A stretch of 64,000 nucleotides of DNA from Planomicrobium sp. Y74 (GCF_003668635.1 NZ_RCWH01000004.1:62001-126000); one strand, 5' to 3'. Shown: positions 41,933-50,850, counted from the stretch's first letter. Translations and numbers: made by a program. The notes: generated by a model from the sequence alone, not told the origin.

Positions 41933-42532
41933 TTACTTGAACCAGCCTTTTTCCTTGAAGCGTGATATCGCTTCAATCCGATTTCCAACTTCCAGTTTAT
42001 CAAGGATAGTGGAAATATAATTACGGACCGTACCGGAGGTAATGAACATTTCCTTTGCAATTTCATTGGTGCTGCGCCCTTGCGCAATCAATTCCATTAC
42101 TTCTCTTTCCCGCTCCGTCAAGGGATTGTCTCCTGCATAAGCAAGGTCGACAAGTTCAGGAGCATAGATGCGCCGGCCGGACATGATACTTCGTATCGAA
42201 GTGGCGAGATCTTCACTTGGGCTGTCTTTCAGCAGATAACCGCTGACACCCGCGTTTCGGGCACGTTCAAAATAACCGGACCGGGCGAAAGTCGTCAGGA
42301 TGATTACTTTGCATGGATGTTCTTTAAGGTGTTCAGCAGCATCCAAGCCACTTTTCATCGGCATTTCAATGTCCATGATGCAAATATCCGGATTCAGATT
42401 CGCTACAAGATCGATTGCTTCCTGGCCATTCGAAGCCATTCCGACTACTTCCATATCTTCTTCCAAATCCAGCAAAGAGCCTAAAGCTCCAAGCATCATA
42501 CGCTGGTCTTCAGCAAGTACGATTCGAATCAT
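41933..42532 (-). CDS. desR: Response regulator DesR
   Basis: The 199-residue NarL-type regulator has the phosphoacceptor Asp54 in CIMDIEMP, the Lys of YLLKD near residue 103, and a LuxR-type HTH with LTEREREVMELIAQGRSTNEIA and GTVRNYISTILDKL. DesR is phosphorylated by DesK when membranes become too rigid (cold) and then activates the des desaturase promoter. Gene order des-desK-desR equals Bacillus. The start overlaps the desK stop (ATGA). Confidence 0.95.
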   Translation of the reverse strand: MIRIVLAEDQRMMLGALGSLLDLEEDMEVVGMASNGQEAIDLVANLNPDICIMDIEMPMKSGLDAAEHLKEHPCKVIILTTFARSGYFERARNAGVSGYLLKDSPSEDLATSIRSIMSGRRIYAPELVDLAYAGDNPLTEREREVMELIAQGRSTNEIAKEMFITSGTVRNYISTILDKLEVGNRIEAISRFKEKGWFK

Positions 42533-43665
42533 GCCATCTCCCCCTTGGAATTATAAAGAATCACATTAGGCACCCGAATGTTCAAAGTCATCCCCTCCGC
42601 ACCTTTAATATCAGCAGAACCATTGATGAATTCAAGCCGCTCCCTCATCCCTGCCAAGCCATTCCCCTGCATAAAGCCCCCTGTTTCGGGCAAACCGACG
42701 CCATCGTCCTGTACCTGCACCAATACTTCCTGCGGCGTCTGTTTGATAAGAATAGTACACCTTGTTGCCTGACTGTGCTTGACGACATTGTTTACCGCTT
42801 CTTTCAGACACATGCTGAGAACATTCTCCACCAGCAAAGGCGTATTTTTAAGTTTCGGACTTCCATACAAAACAAAATCGATTTCAGCTGCTTTCAGAAT
42901 CTGCTGTACCCGCAGCAATTCGTCTTCAAGTTTTGTACCCCGCATATCCGACACCAATTCACGTACCTCCTTTAAGGCTGTACGTGCTGTCTGTCTGACA
43001 TCATTAATTTCATTCAGCGCAGCTTCCGGATCCCGGTAAATCAACTTACTCGCCAAATCGCTTTTCAAACCGATCAGCGAAAGTTTTTGTCCGAGTGTGT
43101 CGTGAAGATCGCGTGCGATCCGCTCTCTTTCTTCTATAATAACCAATTGCGAAATCCGCTTGTTCGCGTCTTCCAGCTGGCCTTCCAGCTTTTCGCGTTT
43201 ATTGCGGTTATACGTGTTGAACGGCAACAGGATGACCCCAAGAATCGTCAGCACGATAAATGGCAATTGCGTCATGAAGAGGTTGCTGTGGAAAGCGATG
43301 CCAAAAGCGACAGTTGCAATGGTTGTTCCGATATGGATGCCGTAAATGATGAAGAAACCGATTTTATTGCGGATATTCCCTATAAAAAATGCCACAAAAA
43401 TGGCCAGATAAATATAACCGAAAAGAAAGGTCAAAACGATGTTTATAGCCATTTCCACACTTACCCATACGTATACAAAACCGCTATCAGAGTTTATGGA
43501 TAAACGGTAAGCTAAAAAGAACAACCCTAAAAGGGCAATCCCAATCGATATTTCAATTACTGAGGATGACCTAAAAAGGAAGAAGAAAGGCAAAATACAA
43601 AAGATAACCCACGCGTATAGGCTGAGCCAAGGGTTTTTCGGAAATAATTGATACCAGCTTTGCAT
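42529..43665 (-). CDS. desK: Membrane thermosensor histidine kinase DesK
   Basis: The 378-residue kinase has about five membrane spans in residues 12-150, then a coiled connector (NRNKREKLEGQLEDANKRISQL) and a HisKA_3 domain with the phospho-His188 in ARDLHDTLGQKLS, followed by an HATPase domain (EAVNNVVKHS, DDGVGLP). His188 is exactly the residue number known for Bacillus DesK. It senses lipid order and switches between phosphatase and kinase. It lies between des and desR in one transcription direction, about 90 bp after des with a terminator between. Confidence 0.95.
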   Translation of the reverse strand: MQSWYQLFPKNPWLSLYAWVIFCILPFFFLFRSSSVIEISIGIALLGLFFLAYRLSINSDSGFVYVWVSVEMAINIVLTFLFGYIYLAIFVAFFIGNIRNKIGFFIIYGIHIGTTIATVAFGIAFHSNLFMTQLPFIVLTILGVILLPFNTYNRNKREKLEGQLEDANKRISQLVIIEERERIARDLHDTLGQKLSLIGLKSDLASKLIYRDPEAALNEINDVRQTARTALKEVRELVSDMRGTKLEDELLRVQQILKAAEIDFVLYGSPKLKNTPLLVENVLSMCLKEAVNNVVKHSQATRCTILIKQTPQEVLVQVQDDGVGLPETGGFMQGNGLAGMRERLEFINGSADIKGAEGMTLNIRVPNVILYNSKGEMA

Positions 43666-43718
43666 AAGCTCCTCCTCGTCTTGCTATTATTATCCATCAT
43701 ACCAAAAACTCAATAAAA

Positions 43719-43744
43719 GAAAAAACCATTCCGACGAGGAATGG
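43719..43744 (-). terminator. Terminator between des and desK
   Basis: Stem CCATTCC / GGAATGG with a 5-nt loop and a T6 tract on the minus strand. It may be leaky, allowing some desKR expression from the des promoter. Confidence 0.7.
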
Positions 43745-43755
43745 CTTTTCGAACT

Positions 43756-44778
43756 TTAGTTGGCAGCTGTCTTATTGGAATCATCCAGAAGATGCTTGAT
43801 GTCGCCAAATGTTACAAAGGTTTTGTTTTTTGCGTCATATACTTTGTAGCGCAGTGATTTAAGACTGGATTTAATGTTAATCGTTGTCGCCTGGTGAAGA
43901 GGCGGAGTTGATTCATGCGCTTTTTCCAAATTATAGTTTGGAACACGCGGGCTCAAGTGATGAACATGGTGGAAACCGATGTTTCCTGTAACCCATTGCA
44001 ATACTTTTGGAAGTTGATAATAAGAGCTTCCTTCTATAGCTGCCTTCACATAATCCCATTCGCTTTCATCTTCAAAATATGAATCTTCGAATGTGTGCTG
44101 TACATAGAACAACCAAATGCCAAATGCTCCGGCAACGAACATTGTTGTACCTTGTACGATTAAGAATGCCTGCCATCCGATGATCCAAATTAGAAGTGAG
44201 TAGATAACCACTAAAGAAATATTGATCAAATAGGTATTATTGCGTTCTTTTTTACGTGCATCTTTACGGTTGAAACGGCTCGAAATCAATACAAGGAATA
44301 ATGGTCCGAATCCGAACATGACCAGTGGATTACGGTACATGCGGTATTTAAAACGTTCCCATTTAGAAGCTTCAACATATTCATCGATTGTCATAACCCA
44401 GATGTCGCCGACTCCGCGTTTATCAAGGTTACCACTCGAAGCATGGTGAATTGTATGTTCCCGTTTCCATTTTTCAAACGCGAATAACGTCATGATTCCA
44501 GTAATTGTTCCCACAATAGCATTCGCTTTTTTGTTTTTAAAGAATGATCCGTGTGTGCAGTCATGGAAAATGATGAATGTTCTTACTACAAATCCCGCTG
44601 CTACGACTGATAATGCGATTGTCAGCCAAATTGAAACATCAAGAGCAAGATAAGCCAAAGTCCATGCAATGATGAACGGGGGAATTGTATTCACCAGTTG
44701 CCGTACACTTGCTTTTACATCTGCCTGTTCAAAAGGTTTTACGAATTTTCGGAGTTGTGCTGTTTTTTCTTTACTCAT
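43756..44778 (-). CDS. des: Membrane fatty acid desaturase Des
   Basis: The 340-residue integral membrane di-iron enzyme puts a double bond into acyl chains of existing phospholipids. The three His boxes are visible: HDCTHGSF near residue 73, HTIHHASS near 110, and HHVHHL near 270. Four spans are predicted. Of the paired ATGs, 44778 is better spaced from AAGGAGG. The palindrome CATGACA-N2-TGTCATG upstream is a probable DesR site. This is the output gene of the DesKR cold system coded immediately downstream. Confidence 0.95.
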   Translation of the reverse strand: MSKEKTAQLRKFVKPFEQADVKASVRQLVNTIPPFIIAWTLAYLALDVSIWLTIALSVVAAGFVVRTFIIFHDCTHGSFFKNKKANAIVGTITGIMTLFAFEKWKREHTIHHASSGNLDKRGVGDIWVMTIDEYVEASKWERFKYRMYRNPLVMFGFGPLFLVLISSRFNRKDARKKERNNTYLINISLVVIYSLLIWIIGWQAFLIVQGTTMFVAGAFGIWLFYVQHTFEDSYFEDESEWDYVKAAIEGSSYYQLPKVLQWVTGNIGFHHVHHLSPRVPNYNLEKAHESTPPLHQATTINIKSSLKSLRYKVYDAKNKTFVTFGDIKHLLDDSNKTAAN

Positions 44779-44880
44779 CATTCTTCCTCCTTATGCGGAC
44801 ATTCTGCGTCCGGATAACTTATTAACCTAATAATAATAAAAAGGATACCTATGAATAAGTCATAAACGCACGGATTTATA

Positions 44881-44904
44881 CATGACACTTGTCATGTATG
44901 TCAT
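44881..44904. promoter_or_regulatory. Candidate DesR operator upstream of des
   Basis: CATGACA-CT-TGTCATG is an inverted repeat with 7-bp arms, followed by a third half-site TATGTCAT. It is about 100 bp upstream of des. Bacillus DesR binds inverted TCATGAC-like motifs in the same place; the exact consensus is recalled only approximately. Confidence 0.65.
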
Positions 44905-45048
44905 TTTTCGGGTGAGTTTCCTTTCCAAATAAGCAGGGTATTATAAGATAAATGCGAACTACATAACAGGACAAGGAATAATTCTTTCAAGATTTATTAA
45001 CATAAACAGCATTACTTTCTTGACACAATACAAAAAGAGGTGGATTCC

Positions 45049-45279
45049 ATGATTTATCTGGTTGCAGTCATAATGATATTTTCCATACCGTTAGCCGCTA
45101 TCATCACGTCGCACTTGGAAACCCAGACCAAGCTGAAACACAAAATGATTGAAAGTGAAGTCGAACTGGAAAAGCTTAAGCATGAAAATTATGTAATTGA
45201 AACGCAGAAACTACGGTTGGAACTGGAACAGATGAGACTGGAAGACGCGAAAAAGGAACAGGACTTTTTAGCAAAATAA
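45049..45279 (+). CDS. Small membrane-anchored coiled-coil protein
   Basis: The 76-residue protein has one N-terminal span (IYLVAVIMIFSIPLAAII) and a long charged helix rich in E, K, L and Q (ESEVELEKLKHENYVIETQKLRLELEQMRL) with heptad character. The layout recalls PspB-type phage-shock proteins, but I do not recognise the sequence and make no functional claim. The ATG 45049 follows AGAGGTGG. It is a single gene with its own terminator, divergent from des. Confidence 0.75.
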   Translation: MIYLVAVIMIFSIPLAAIITSHLETQTKLKHKMIESEVELEKLKHENYVIETQKLRLELEQMRLEDAKKEQDFLAK

Positions 45280-45281
45280 AA

Positions 45282-45314
45282 ATGGCCACGGGTTAATCCC
45301 TGCGGCCATTTTTT
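45282..45314. terminator. Bidirectional terminator between the small coiled-coil gene and cydC
   Basis: ATGGCC and GGCCAT arms with an inner GGG/CCC pair; flanked by A and T runs, facing both the plus-strand gene and cydC. Confidence 0.7.
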
Positions 45315-45333
45315 ACGCCCTTATTTAGATGCT

Positions 45334-47040
45334 TTATGCCATAACCTGCTGCTCAATTTCTTTCAATCCATAAAAATAGCCTTCGCTTCGCATCAATTCG
45401 TCATATGAACCACTTTCAATCAATCTGCCATTCTCAAGTACAATGATTTGATCCATTTTCTCGAGTCCGGTTAAATCGTGGCTGACCACAATGAACGTTT
45501 TGTCAGGGTGGTCATCAAATAAGCGTTCATAAATCAATTGCCCCGTTTCAGAATCAACAGAAGAAACCGGTTCATCCAACATCCAAATATCGCCTTTTTT
45601 CAATAAGGCTCTTGCTATTGCCAATCGCTGTCTCTCGCCGCCGGAAAGGTTTTGCCCTTTTTCTTCAACTTCCATTGCAAGTGAGAATCTTCCGAGTTCG
45701 ACTCTTTCCAGAGCCGCTGCCATCTGTTTATCAGTTGCCGACGGATCGGCAATCTGCAAGTTGCTCCGGAGGGTGCCTTGGAAAAAGTGGTTTTCCTGCA
45801 ACACCACATTTAAACTGCGCCAAATACTTTCCTGTGAAAATTCTTCGGCACTAACGTCATTGAATAGCACTTGGCCATCCCGCGCCGGAAGAATATCCAT
45901 TAACACAGCCAGCAAAGTAGATTTGCCTGAGCCACTCGGTCCGACAATCGCAGTCTTGCTGCCTGCCGGAAAATCGATTGTGATATCTTCCACCGCCGGC
46001 CGTTGTTCATTCGGGAACATATAACCCACGTTCTTCGCTGAAATGGTGAGCAGTCCTTCCGGAAGTTCATCACTTCCTTTCTCACGAGGCTTTTCAGCAA
46101 CGACTGACTCCAGCCGCACTGCCGCTTTTCGGCTTTCTTCAAAGTGAGCCGGAAAGGCGGCCATTGGCGCCATGTTCTCAAAAACGCCCAATGAAATCAT
46201 CACAAGCATGGCAAGGTATATACCTTCCAATTCTCCCGCTGCTGTAAAATAAGCACCGCTCGCAAGAATAGCCAAAGAAATCAGAAGGGCGATAAATCCA
46301 TTTGCAGATTGGCTATACACTTCTTCCTTCCCTTCGTTTCGCTGTTCTTCATTATAGGATTCGGCCAGCCCCGCCAATTTCTGTTCTTTGCCGGCCAGCT
46401 GTCTGTAAATTTTCAAGTCACGGAAGCCGTAAAGAAACTCAGCTGCTTCTGCGGATAAAGCTCCTCTGCTCTCCCGCGTTCTCCAATTCCGACGGCGTTT
46501 CCGCCAGGCAAAATATGCCGGAACAACTACTGCAGTCAAAAGGTAGCCAACCGCAAGCAGAATAGCTGTGTAAATTGAAAAGTACAGCGTGAAGAGAATC
46601 GTTCCTGTAAAAACCAACAGAAGCACGATTGGCGGATAAAAGACCCGAAGCAGGAAATTCTGCAGGCTCTCAACATCACCGATGATTCTTGACAGTAAAT
46701 CTCCGCTTCTGTATTTGCCGTAGAGTTCCGGTGCCAAAGGTGAAAGTCTTTCAAAAAACGAAACTCTCAAATTCCCCAGCATCGTAAAGGTTGCTCTGTG
46801 CGAAAACAAACGCTCTGAATACCGGCTAACCGCTGAACCAAGACCGAACAGCTTCAAACAGGCACCAATCACTATTAACACAGTCAGTTGGCCGGTCAAT
46901 GCCGCCTTAGAGATCAAGTAACCGCTCGAGGCAAGTAATGCCACACTTGCCAGCCCTGCAAGCATCCCAAAGATGATTGCCAGTGCAACATCCCTTTTTT
47001 CATGCAAAGTTAATTTCAGCACTTGTACTAATTCATTCAT
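45334..47040 (-). CDS. cydC: Thiol reductant ABC exporter subunit CydC
   Basis: The 568-residue half-transporter has six spans in residues 15-300 and an ATPase domain with Walker A GPSGSGKST, signature NLSGGERQR and Walker B IWMLDEPVSSVD. CydDC is a heterodimer that exports glutathione/cysteine or heme-related cargo and is needed to assemble cytochrome bd. Segments such as SSGYLISKAAL, LGSAVSRYSERLFSHRATF and GDLLSRIIGDVESLQN are typical of CydC. The start ATG overlaps the cydD stop codon (ATGA). The cydAB oxidase genes are not in the window. Confidence 0.93.
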   Translation of the reverse strand: MNELVQVLKLTLHEKRDVALAIIFGMLAGLASVALLASSGYLISKAALTGQLTVLIVIGACLKLFGLGSAVSRYSERLFSHRATFTMLGNLRVSFFERLSPLAPELYGKYRSGDLLSRIIGDVESLQNFLLRVFYPPIVLLLVFTGTILFTLYFSIYTAILLAVGYLLTAVVVPAYFAWRKRRRNWRTRESRGALSAEAAEFLYGFRDLKIYRQLAGKEQKLAGLAESYNEEQRNEGKEEVYSQSANGFIALLISLAILASGAYFTAAGELEGIYLAMLVMISLGVFENMAPMAAFPAHFEESRKAAVRLESVVAEKPREKGSDELPEGLLTISAKNVGYMFPNEQRPAVEDITIDFPAGSKTAIVGPSGSGKSTLLAVLMDILPARDGQVLFNDVSAEEFSQESIWRSLNVVLQENHFFQGTLRSNLQIADPSATDKQMAAALERVELGRFSLAMEVEEKGQNLSGGERQRLAIARALLKKGDIWMLDEPVSSVDSETGQLIYERLFDDHPDKTFIVVSHDLTGLEKMDQIIVLENGRLIESGSYDELMRSEGYFYGLKEIEQQVMA

Positions 47041-48764
47041 CGGGTTGCACCTCCTTGTGGAAGCGGCAGACGATTCCGGTAAGGTTCGAAGTTTGCCGCA
47101 AGTTCTTCATGTGTACCGGCAGCCGCCACTTTGCCATTTTCAAGAAAAACAATGTGGTCGGAATTACGGATTGTGTGCAATCTATGCGCAACCGTTATAA
47201 CTGTTGCGTAACGTGATAGTTCTTCAATTGACTGCTGTAATATACGCTCAGTCTGCAGATCAAGGCCTGTGGTCGGTTCATCAAACAAGATGATGGTCGG
47301 CTTTTTCAAAAAGGCGCGGGCTAGGGCAATACGTTGTTTTTCTCCACCCGATAAACCGCGCCCTCCTTCTCCAACCCCTGTTTCATAACCTTGCGGCAAA
47401 GAGGCGATTAAATCGGAAATACCCGCTTTTTCTGCAGCTTCATCTATTTCTTTCTGGCTTGTCTCCCTATCGGCACCGATTGCGATATTCTCTTTAATGG
47501 TACCGGCAAAAAGATACGGAGACTGGGAAATATAACTGATTTGTTTAAACCAGGAGGATTCATCTATTTCCTCACGAGGTTTTCCATCAATCAAAATATC
47601 ACCTTCTTTGATTGGCAGCAGTCCTGCAATAAGGTGCATTAATGTGGTTTTTCCTGACCCACTTTTGCCAATGACAGCAATTTTGCTGTACGGCTCAATA
47701 TCTATCGAAATATCACGTAATTCGAATTGCGGACTATATGCAAAATTGAGGTTTTCCAAACTGAGGTGGGGTACTTTCCCTTCTGCCAGTTCAGTTTCTC
47801 CCCACACTACCTGTTTGCGTTCTTTCGAAAATTCTTCATCCATCAATTGTGCTGCCGATACACTTCCCCGCGCTGTATGGAACGCACTGCCGAAATCTTT
47901 CAGCATTGTAAAGAAGTCGGGAACCAGAACCATGATTAGGAATGCACTGAAAAAGCTGAGATTATCAAAAACGACCAGCCGCAAGCCTACTTCCAATGCG
48001 ATAATGCCGATGCTCAACATTGAAATGTATTCAAGCGTCAAAGAAGACAGGAATGCCGATTTCAAAACATCCACGGTTGAATCCCGGAAGTTTTTGCTGC
48101 TTTCTTCTATTTTATCTTTTTGTTTTTCACCCTGTCCGAAAAGACGCAGCGTTGTCAGCCCTTGTAGAATATCCAAAAAAGTACCGGAGAATCTATTCAG
48201 CTGATCCATCTTTTCATCCGCTTTTTCTTTTGTCCGCTTACCAACGATTGCCATGAATACCGGTATAAACGGTGCCGTCACTAAAATGATAAGACCCGTC
48301 GTCCAGTTCTGGGATATAATCGCCGCCAAGAGCATAATTGGGATAATATAACTTTGGATGAGTTGAGGGATATATTTACTGAAAAAGCCATCTGTTTCAT
48401 CGACTGCATCCAATACCAAGCTGACTTTTTGTCCTGAATGGCTCTCCGCCGAAGATAACAACGGATCTTCCTTGAACGAATTGATCAACTTTAAACGAAG
48501 TTGTTTTTTTATAGCAGCCGCCATATCGACGCCTGTCCGCCCGATAAGATAACCGGCAGCAGAACGAACGATAATCGCAAGCAAAAGTCCGAACAAAAAT
48601 GGAGTTATTTCTCCAAAATCTCTACCTTTTATAAAGACGCCGTCTACAACAAGAACGAAAAATACAGCTTGGCCAATCATAGCCGCCCCTCTCAGGACAG
48701 ACATCACAATAAGCAGGCTTATACTGTTTTTCTGTTCGAAAGCCAGTTGTTTCAAGTCTTTCAT
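47037..48764 (-). CDS. cydD: Thiol reductant ABC exporter subunit CydD
   Basis: This 575-residue partner of CydC has six spans, then an ATPase with Walker A GKSGSGKTT, signature GLSGGEKQR and Walker B IILFDEPTTGLD. FFSKYIPQLIQSYIIPIMLL and ITAPFIPVFMAIVGKRTKEKAD are CydD hallmarks. The start was placed at ATG 48764 (MKDLKQLAFEQ), 9 nt after AGAGG; ATGs further upstream lack a ribosome binding site. A 14-bp GC palindrome (GCTTGCCGGCAAGC) lies at 48831-48844 in the promoter region. The pair supports cytochrome bd maturation at low oxygen. Confidence 0.93.
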   Translation of the reverse strand: MKDLKQLAFEQKNSISLLIVMSVLRGAAMIGQAVFFVLVVDGVFIKGRDFGEITPFLFGLLLAIIVRSAAGYLIGRTGVDMAAAIKKQLRLKLINSFKEDPLLSSAESHSGQKVSLVLDAVDETDGFFSKYIPQLIQSYIIPIMLLAAIISQNWTTGLIILVTAPFIPVFMAIVGKRTKEKADEKMDQLNRFSGTFLDILQGLTTLRLFGQGEKQKDKIEESSKNFRDSTVDVLKSAFLSSLTLEYISMLSIGIIALEVGLRLVVFDNLSFFSAFLIMVLVPDFFTMLKDFGSAFHTARGSVSAAQLMDEEFSKERKQVVWGETELAEGKVPHLSLENLNFAYSPQFELRDISIDIEPYSKIAVIGKSGSGKTTLMHLIAGLLPIKEGDILIDGKPREEIDESSWFKQISYISQSPYLFAGTIKENIAIGADRETSQKEIDEAAEKAGISDLIASLPQGYETGVGEGGRGLSGGEKQRIALARAFLKKPTIILFDEPTTGLDLQTERILQQSIEELSRYATVITVAHRLHTIRNSDHIVFLENGKVAAAGTHEELAANFEPYRNRLPLPQGGATR

Positions 48765-48926
48765 GCCGCTCTTCCTCTCCATTCGTATACTTTTATTATA
48801 AAGCATAGCGGCATATAATCCGTTCTGTGCGCTTGCCGGCAAGCGGTTAATCGGCTATATTGTTACAGCTTTGTTCACAAACTGCCGTTGCATTATTTCC
48901 CGGGCAATAAAATATTCCGTTGCATA

Positions 48927-48958
48927 TAAAAAACCCGCAACATTTGAAGTTAGCGGGT
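48927..48958 (-). terminator. Terminator after the small unknown gene
   Basis: ACCCGC(T)AAC / GTTGCGGGT stem with one bulge and a T6 tract on the minus strand. Confidence 0.75.
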
Positions 48959-48961
48959 CTT

Positions 48962-49138
48962 TTATAACATATTGATTTGTCCGTCCGTTTCATTTTCTGA
49001 ATTCGAAATCACATTTTGAAGCAGGACTATATCCTCTCTGATTTGCTCGCGCATTGAGAGGTCAGCGCATTTTCGATATTCATCTCGTAATTTATCCAGT
49101 TCATATACGAAAACGACTTTTTCCTCTTCTTTAACCAT
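48962..49138 (-). CDS. Small hypothetical protein
   Basis: This 58-residue, highly charged, helical protein (ELDKLRDEYRKCADLSMREQIREDIVLLQ) has no membrane segment. The length and the ELDKLxxxY word faintly recall Spo0E-type small phosphatases, but the order of the helices does not fit and I do not assign it. The ATG 49138 lies behind GAGGTGGGCGAA. A terminator follows and a striking inverted repeat precedes it, so it looks like a genuine small transcription unit. Confidence 0.6.
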   Translation of the reverse strand: MVKEEEKVVFVYELDKLRDEYRKCADLSMREQIREDIVLLQNVISNSENETDGQINML

Positions 49139-49150
49139 TTCGCCCACCTC

Positions 49151-49181
49151 ATAGTATAGTAGTTGGAAAGGCTTATACTAT
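49151..49181. promoter_or_regulatory. Inverted repeat upstream of the small gene
   Basis: ATAGTATA (49151-49158) and TATACTAT (49174-49181) are perfect 8-bp arms 15 bp apart, just before the ribosome binding site. The arms also resemble -10 boxes (TATACT, TATAGT). It could be a repressor site; no regulator is assigned. Confidence 0.45.
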
Positions 49182-49246
49182 AGTACCTATTAATATGGAT
49201 TGAATTATACACCAACTAGTGATAAATTGCTATCTATTTACTATTT

Positions 49247-49972
49247 TTATATAAATAGAAGTAAAACTGAATATGATACCATTCCGATGCCGAATGACAG
49301 GAAACTGCTTTCCCGCTCTTCCGGCAGTTCCTCCTTCATTACATTCAAAATAACTCCTCCTGCCAGTAGCGCTACAAGGAAGGAAACTACGACATCCGCT
49401 ACTTCTGTGAAAATACCGACCATCCAGCCGATGACAATCGCAGCTGTCAGCAGCCATCTGCCGTATTTGTCGTAATCCTCCTCGTGGGAAGTTCGTAACG
49501 CCTTGTCATTTGTTATAAAGTGCAAGCCCATCGCAATAAAATAAAAGAAAGTTCCCCAGCTGTTTTCAAAATGATCGTGGACCAATAAGTATCCAATCAG
49601 GGAATTATACAAAGTAAAAGATCCAATGTGGATCCAGAACACTCCTGCTCCTGCTTTTGCGCTTTTTTCTTTTCTTCTTTTGGACTTCTTGACCATTACT
49701 TCCAACCCATAAAAAATGGCAAGTCCAATCATAGATAATATATAAATATGGCTTTCAATAAATGCCCATGCACTGTCTTCGAGGTGTCCCTCCAATTCAC
49801 TTTGAAAATGGCCGAGCTCCGGCAGTAAGTGCAAAAAAACATAAGCTACTGAAATTCCGCCTGCCACTGACAAGAACCGGCTTCGGGGTACGACTTTAAG
49901 AAACTTCATGTATCTAGAGAATAAATGAATGAGTACAAAACCGATTATATAAATAAGAGTTGTCCAAAACAT
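49247..49972 (-). CDS. Polytopic membrane protein, distantly ZIP-like
   Basis: The 241-residue protein has seven or eight hydrophobic segments. Acidic and His-containing words lie in or near spans (VFLHLLPELGHFQ near residue 46, YLLVHDHFENSWG near 128, IFTEVADVVVSF, GGVILNVMKEELPEE near 205). ILNVMKEELPEE and HLLPEL resemble the metal-binding helices of ZIP transporters, but the HNxPEG motifs are missing. Metal transport is therefore only a guess. It is a single gene without a clear terminator of its own; the start has a weak ribosome binding site. Confidence 0.65.
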   Translation of the reverse strand: MFWTTLIYIIGFVLIHLFSRYMKFLKVVPRSRFLSVAGGISVAYVFLHLLPELGHFQSELEGHLEDSAWAFIESHIYILSMIGLAIFYGLEVMVKKSKRRKEKSAKAGAGVFWIHIGSFTLYNSLIGYLLVHDHFENSWGTFFYFIAMGLHFITNDKALRTSHEEDYDKYGRWLLTAAIVIGWMVGIFTEVADVVVSFLVALLAGGVILNVMKEELPEERESSFLSFGIGMVSYSVLLLFI

Positions 49973-50037
49973 TTAAATCGCTCCATTCGCATCATGGCCG
50001 CGCATGACCCTTATAAGTCATTTATCACCTTAAAAGA

Positions 50038-50075
50038 AGAAAAAGCAGGCGAGGATTTATTAAGCCCACCTGCTT
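50038..50075 (-). terminator. Terminator after wrbA
   Basis: AAGCAGG and CCTGCTT arms with a long imperfect interior and a T5 tract on the minus strand. Confidence 0.6.
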
Positions 50076-50091
50076 ACCATTTTCTCCTGCT

Positions 50092-50709
50092 TTATTGTTG
50101 GCCTTGACCATTTTTAATCCATTGAGCGACTTCAACAGTGTGTTTCGCCTGATAGCCGACGGCCCCTTGGACGTCTTCCACCATATTGCCATCCTGATCG
50201 ACTGACACGCTTGTGCCGTATGGGTTGCCGCCGCCTTTAAAGAGAACTGGGTCTGCGTATCCCGGTGCCGCCACAATTGCGCCCCAGTGGAACATTGAGG
50301 TATATAATCCAAGAATTGTCGCTTCCTGTCCACCATGAGCATTTTGTGCTGAAGTCATTGCACTTACCACTTTGTTTGCCAACTTCCCTTGCGCCCATAA
50401 GCCGCCAGTCGTATCCAAGAATTGCTGAACTTGCGAAGACACGTGGCCGAAGCGGGTAGGTACGCTGAATATAATGGCGTCTGCCCACTCCAGCAAATCG
50501 ACTTCTGCTATCGGTACATCCGTTGTTGCATTTAAATGTTCACGCCAGGCAGGGTTGGAGTCGATTGCTGCATCCGGTGCATTTTCTCTCACTTTTGTCA
50601 CCTTCACTTCCGCTCCTGTTTCCTTAGCCGCTTCTTCAGCCCATCTGGCCAATTGATAATTGGTCCCTGTCGAGCTGTAATAAATGATTGCCAGTTTCAC
50701 ATTTGCCAT
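50092..50709 (-). CDS. wrbA: NAD(P)H:quinone oxidoreductase, WrbA/flavodoxin type
   Basis: The 205-residue flavoprotein begins KLAIIYYSSTGTNYQLA with the FMN phosphate loop SSTGTNY, then VPTRFGHVSSQVQQFLDTTGGLW and TSAQNAHGGQE, the WrbA signature regions. Such enzymes reduce quinones by two electrons in the cytosol and protect from redox stress. The ATG 50709 follows AAAGGAGAG; an in-frame extension upstream has no ribosome binding site. An inverted repeat about 60 bp upstream is close to the MhqR operator that controls quinone-detoxification genes in Bacillus. Confidence 0.92.
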   Translation of the reverse strand: MANVKLAIIYYSSTGTNYQLARWAEEAAKETGAEVKVTKVRENAPDAAIDSNPAWREHLNATTDVPIAEVDLLEWADAIIFSVPTRFGHVSSQVQQFLDTTGGLWAQGKLANKVVSAMTSAQNAHGGQEATILGLYTSMFHWGAIVAAPGYADPVLFKGGGNPYGTSVSVDQDGNMVEDVQGAVGYQAKHTVEVAQWIKNGQGQQ

Positions 50710-50761
50710 TTTGAACATCTCTCCTTTAGATAAGTTTTCCCGAGGCAGATACAGTTCCATT

Positions 50762-50785
50762 AAATATCCTGTATTCAAGATATTT
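50762..50785. promoter_or_regulatory. MhqR-like operator upstream of wrbA
   Basis: On the minus strand the inner 18 bp TATCTTGAATACAGGATA agree in 14 positions with TATCTCGAATTCGAGATA, the MhqR motif as I recall it. The full inverted repeat has arms AAATATC / GATATTT. Confidence 0.6.
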
Positions 50786-50850
50786 GTTACTTTATCAGTT
50801 TCCCCTGTATTCACTTCAATTAAACAAATTTTCACTGTTTTCATCACAGA

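Noticed and set aside
45020..45025. TTGACA close to the small coiled-coil gene
   Set aside because: It is only about 24 bp before the start codon, so no -10 box and leader could fit behind it.
48831..48844. GCTTGCCGGCAAGC palindrome before cydD as a known operator
   Set aside because: It is a perfect palindrome but matches no regulator motif I know, so it is mentioned only with the gene.
48860..48885. Possible Rex operator (TTGTGAA half-site) upstream of cydD
   Set aside because: Only one half-site matches; the second half (TGTAACAA) departs from the consensus and the site is about 110 bp from the gene.
49027..49215. Overlapping 62-codon frame beside the small unknown gene
   Set aside because: It lies in a different frame over the same region, has no ribosome binding site and an unlikely composition; the other frame has GAGGTGG and a terminator.
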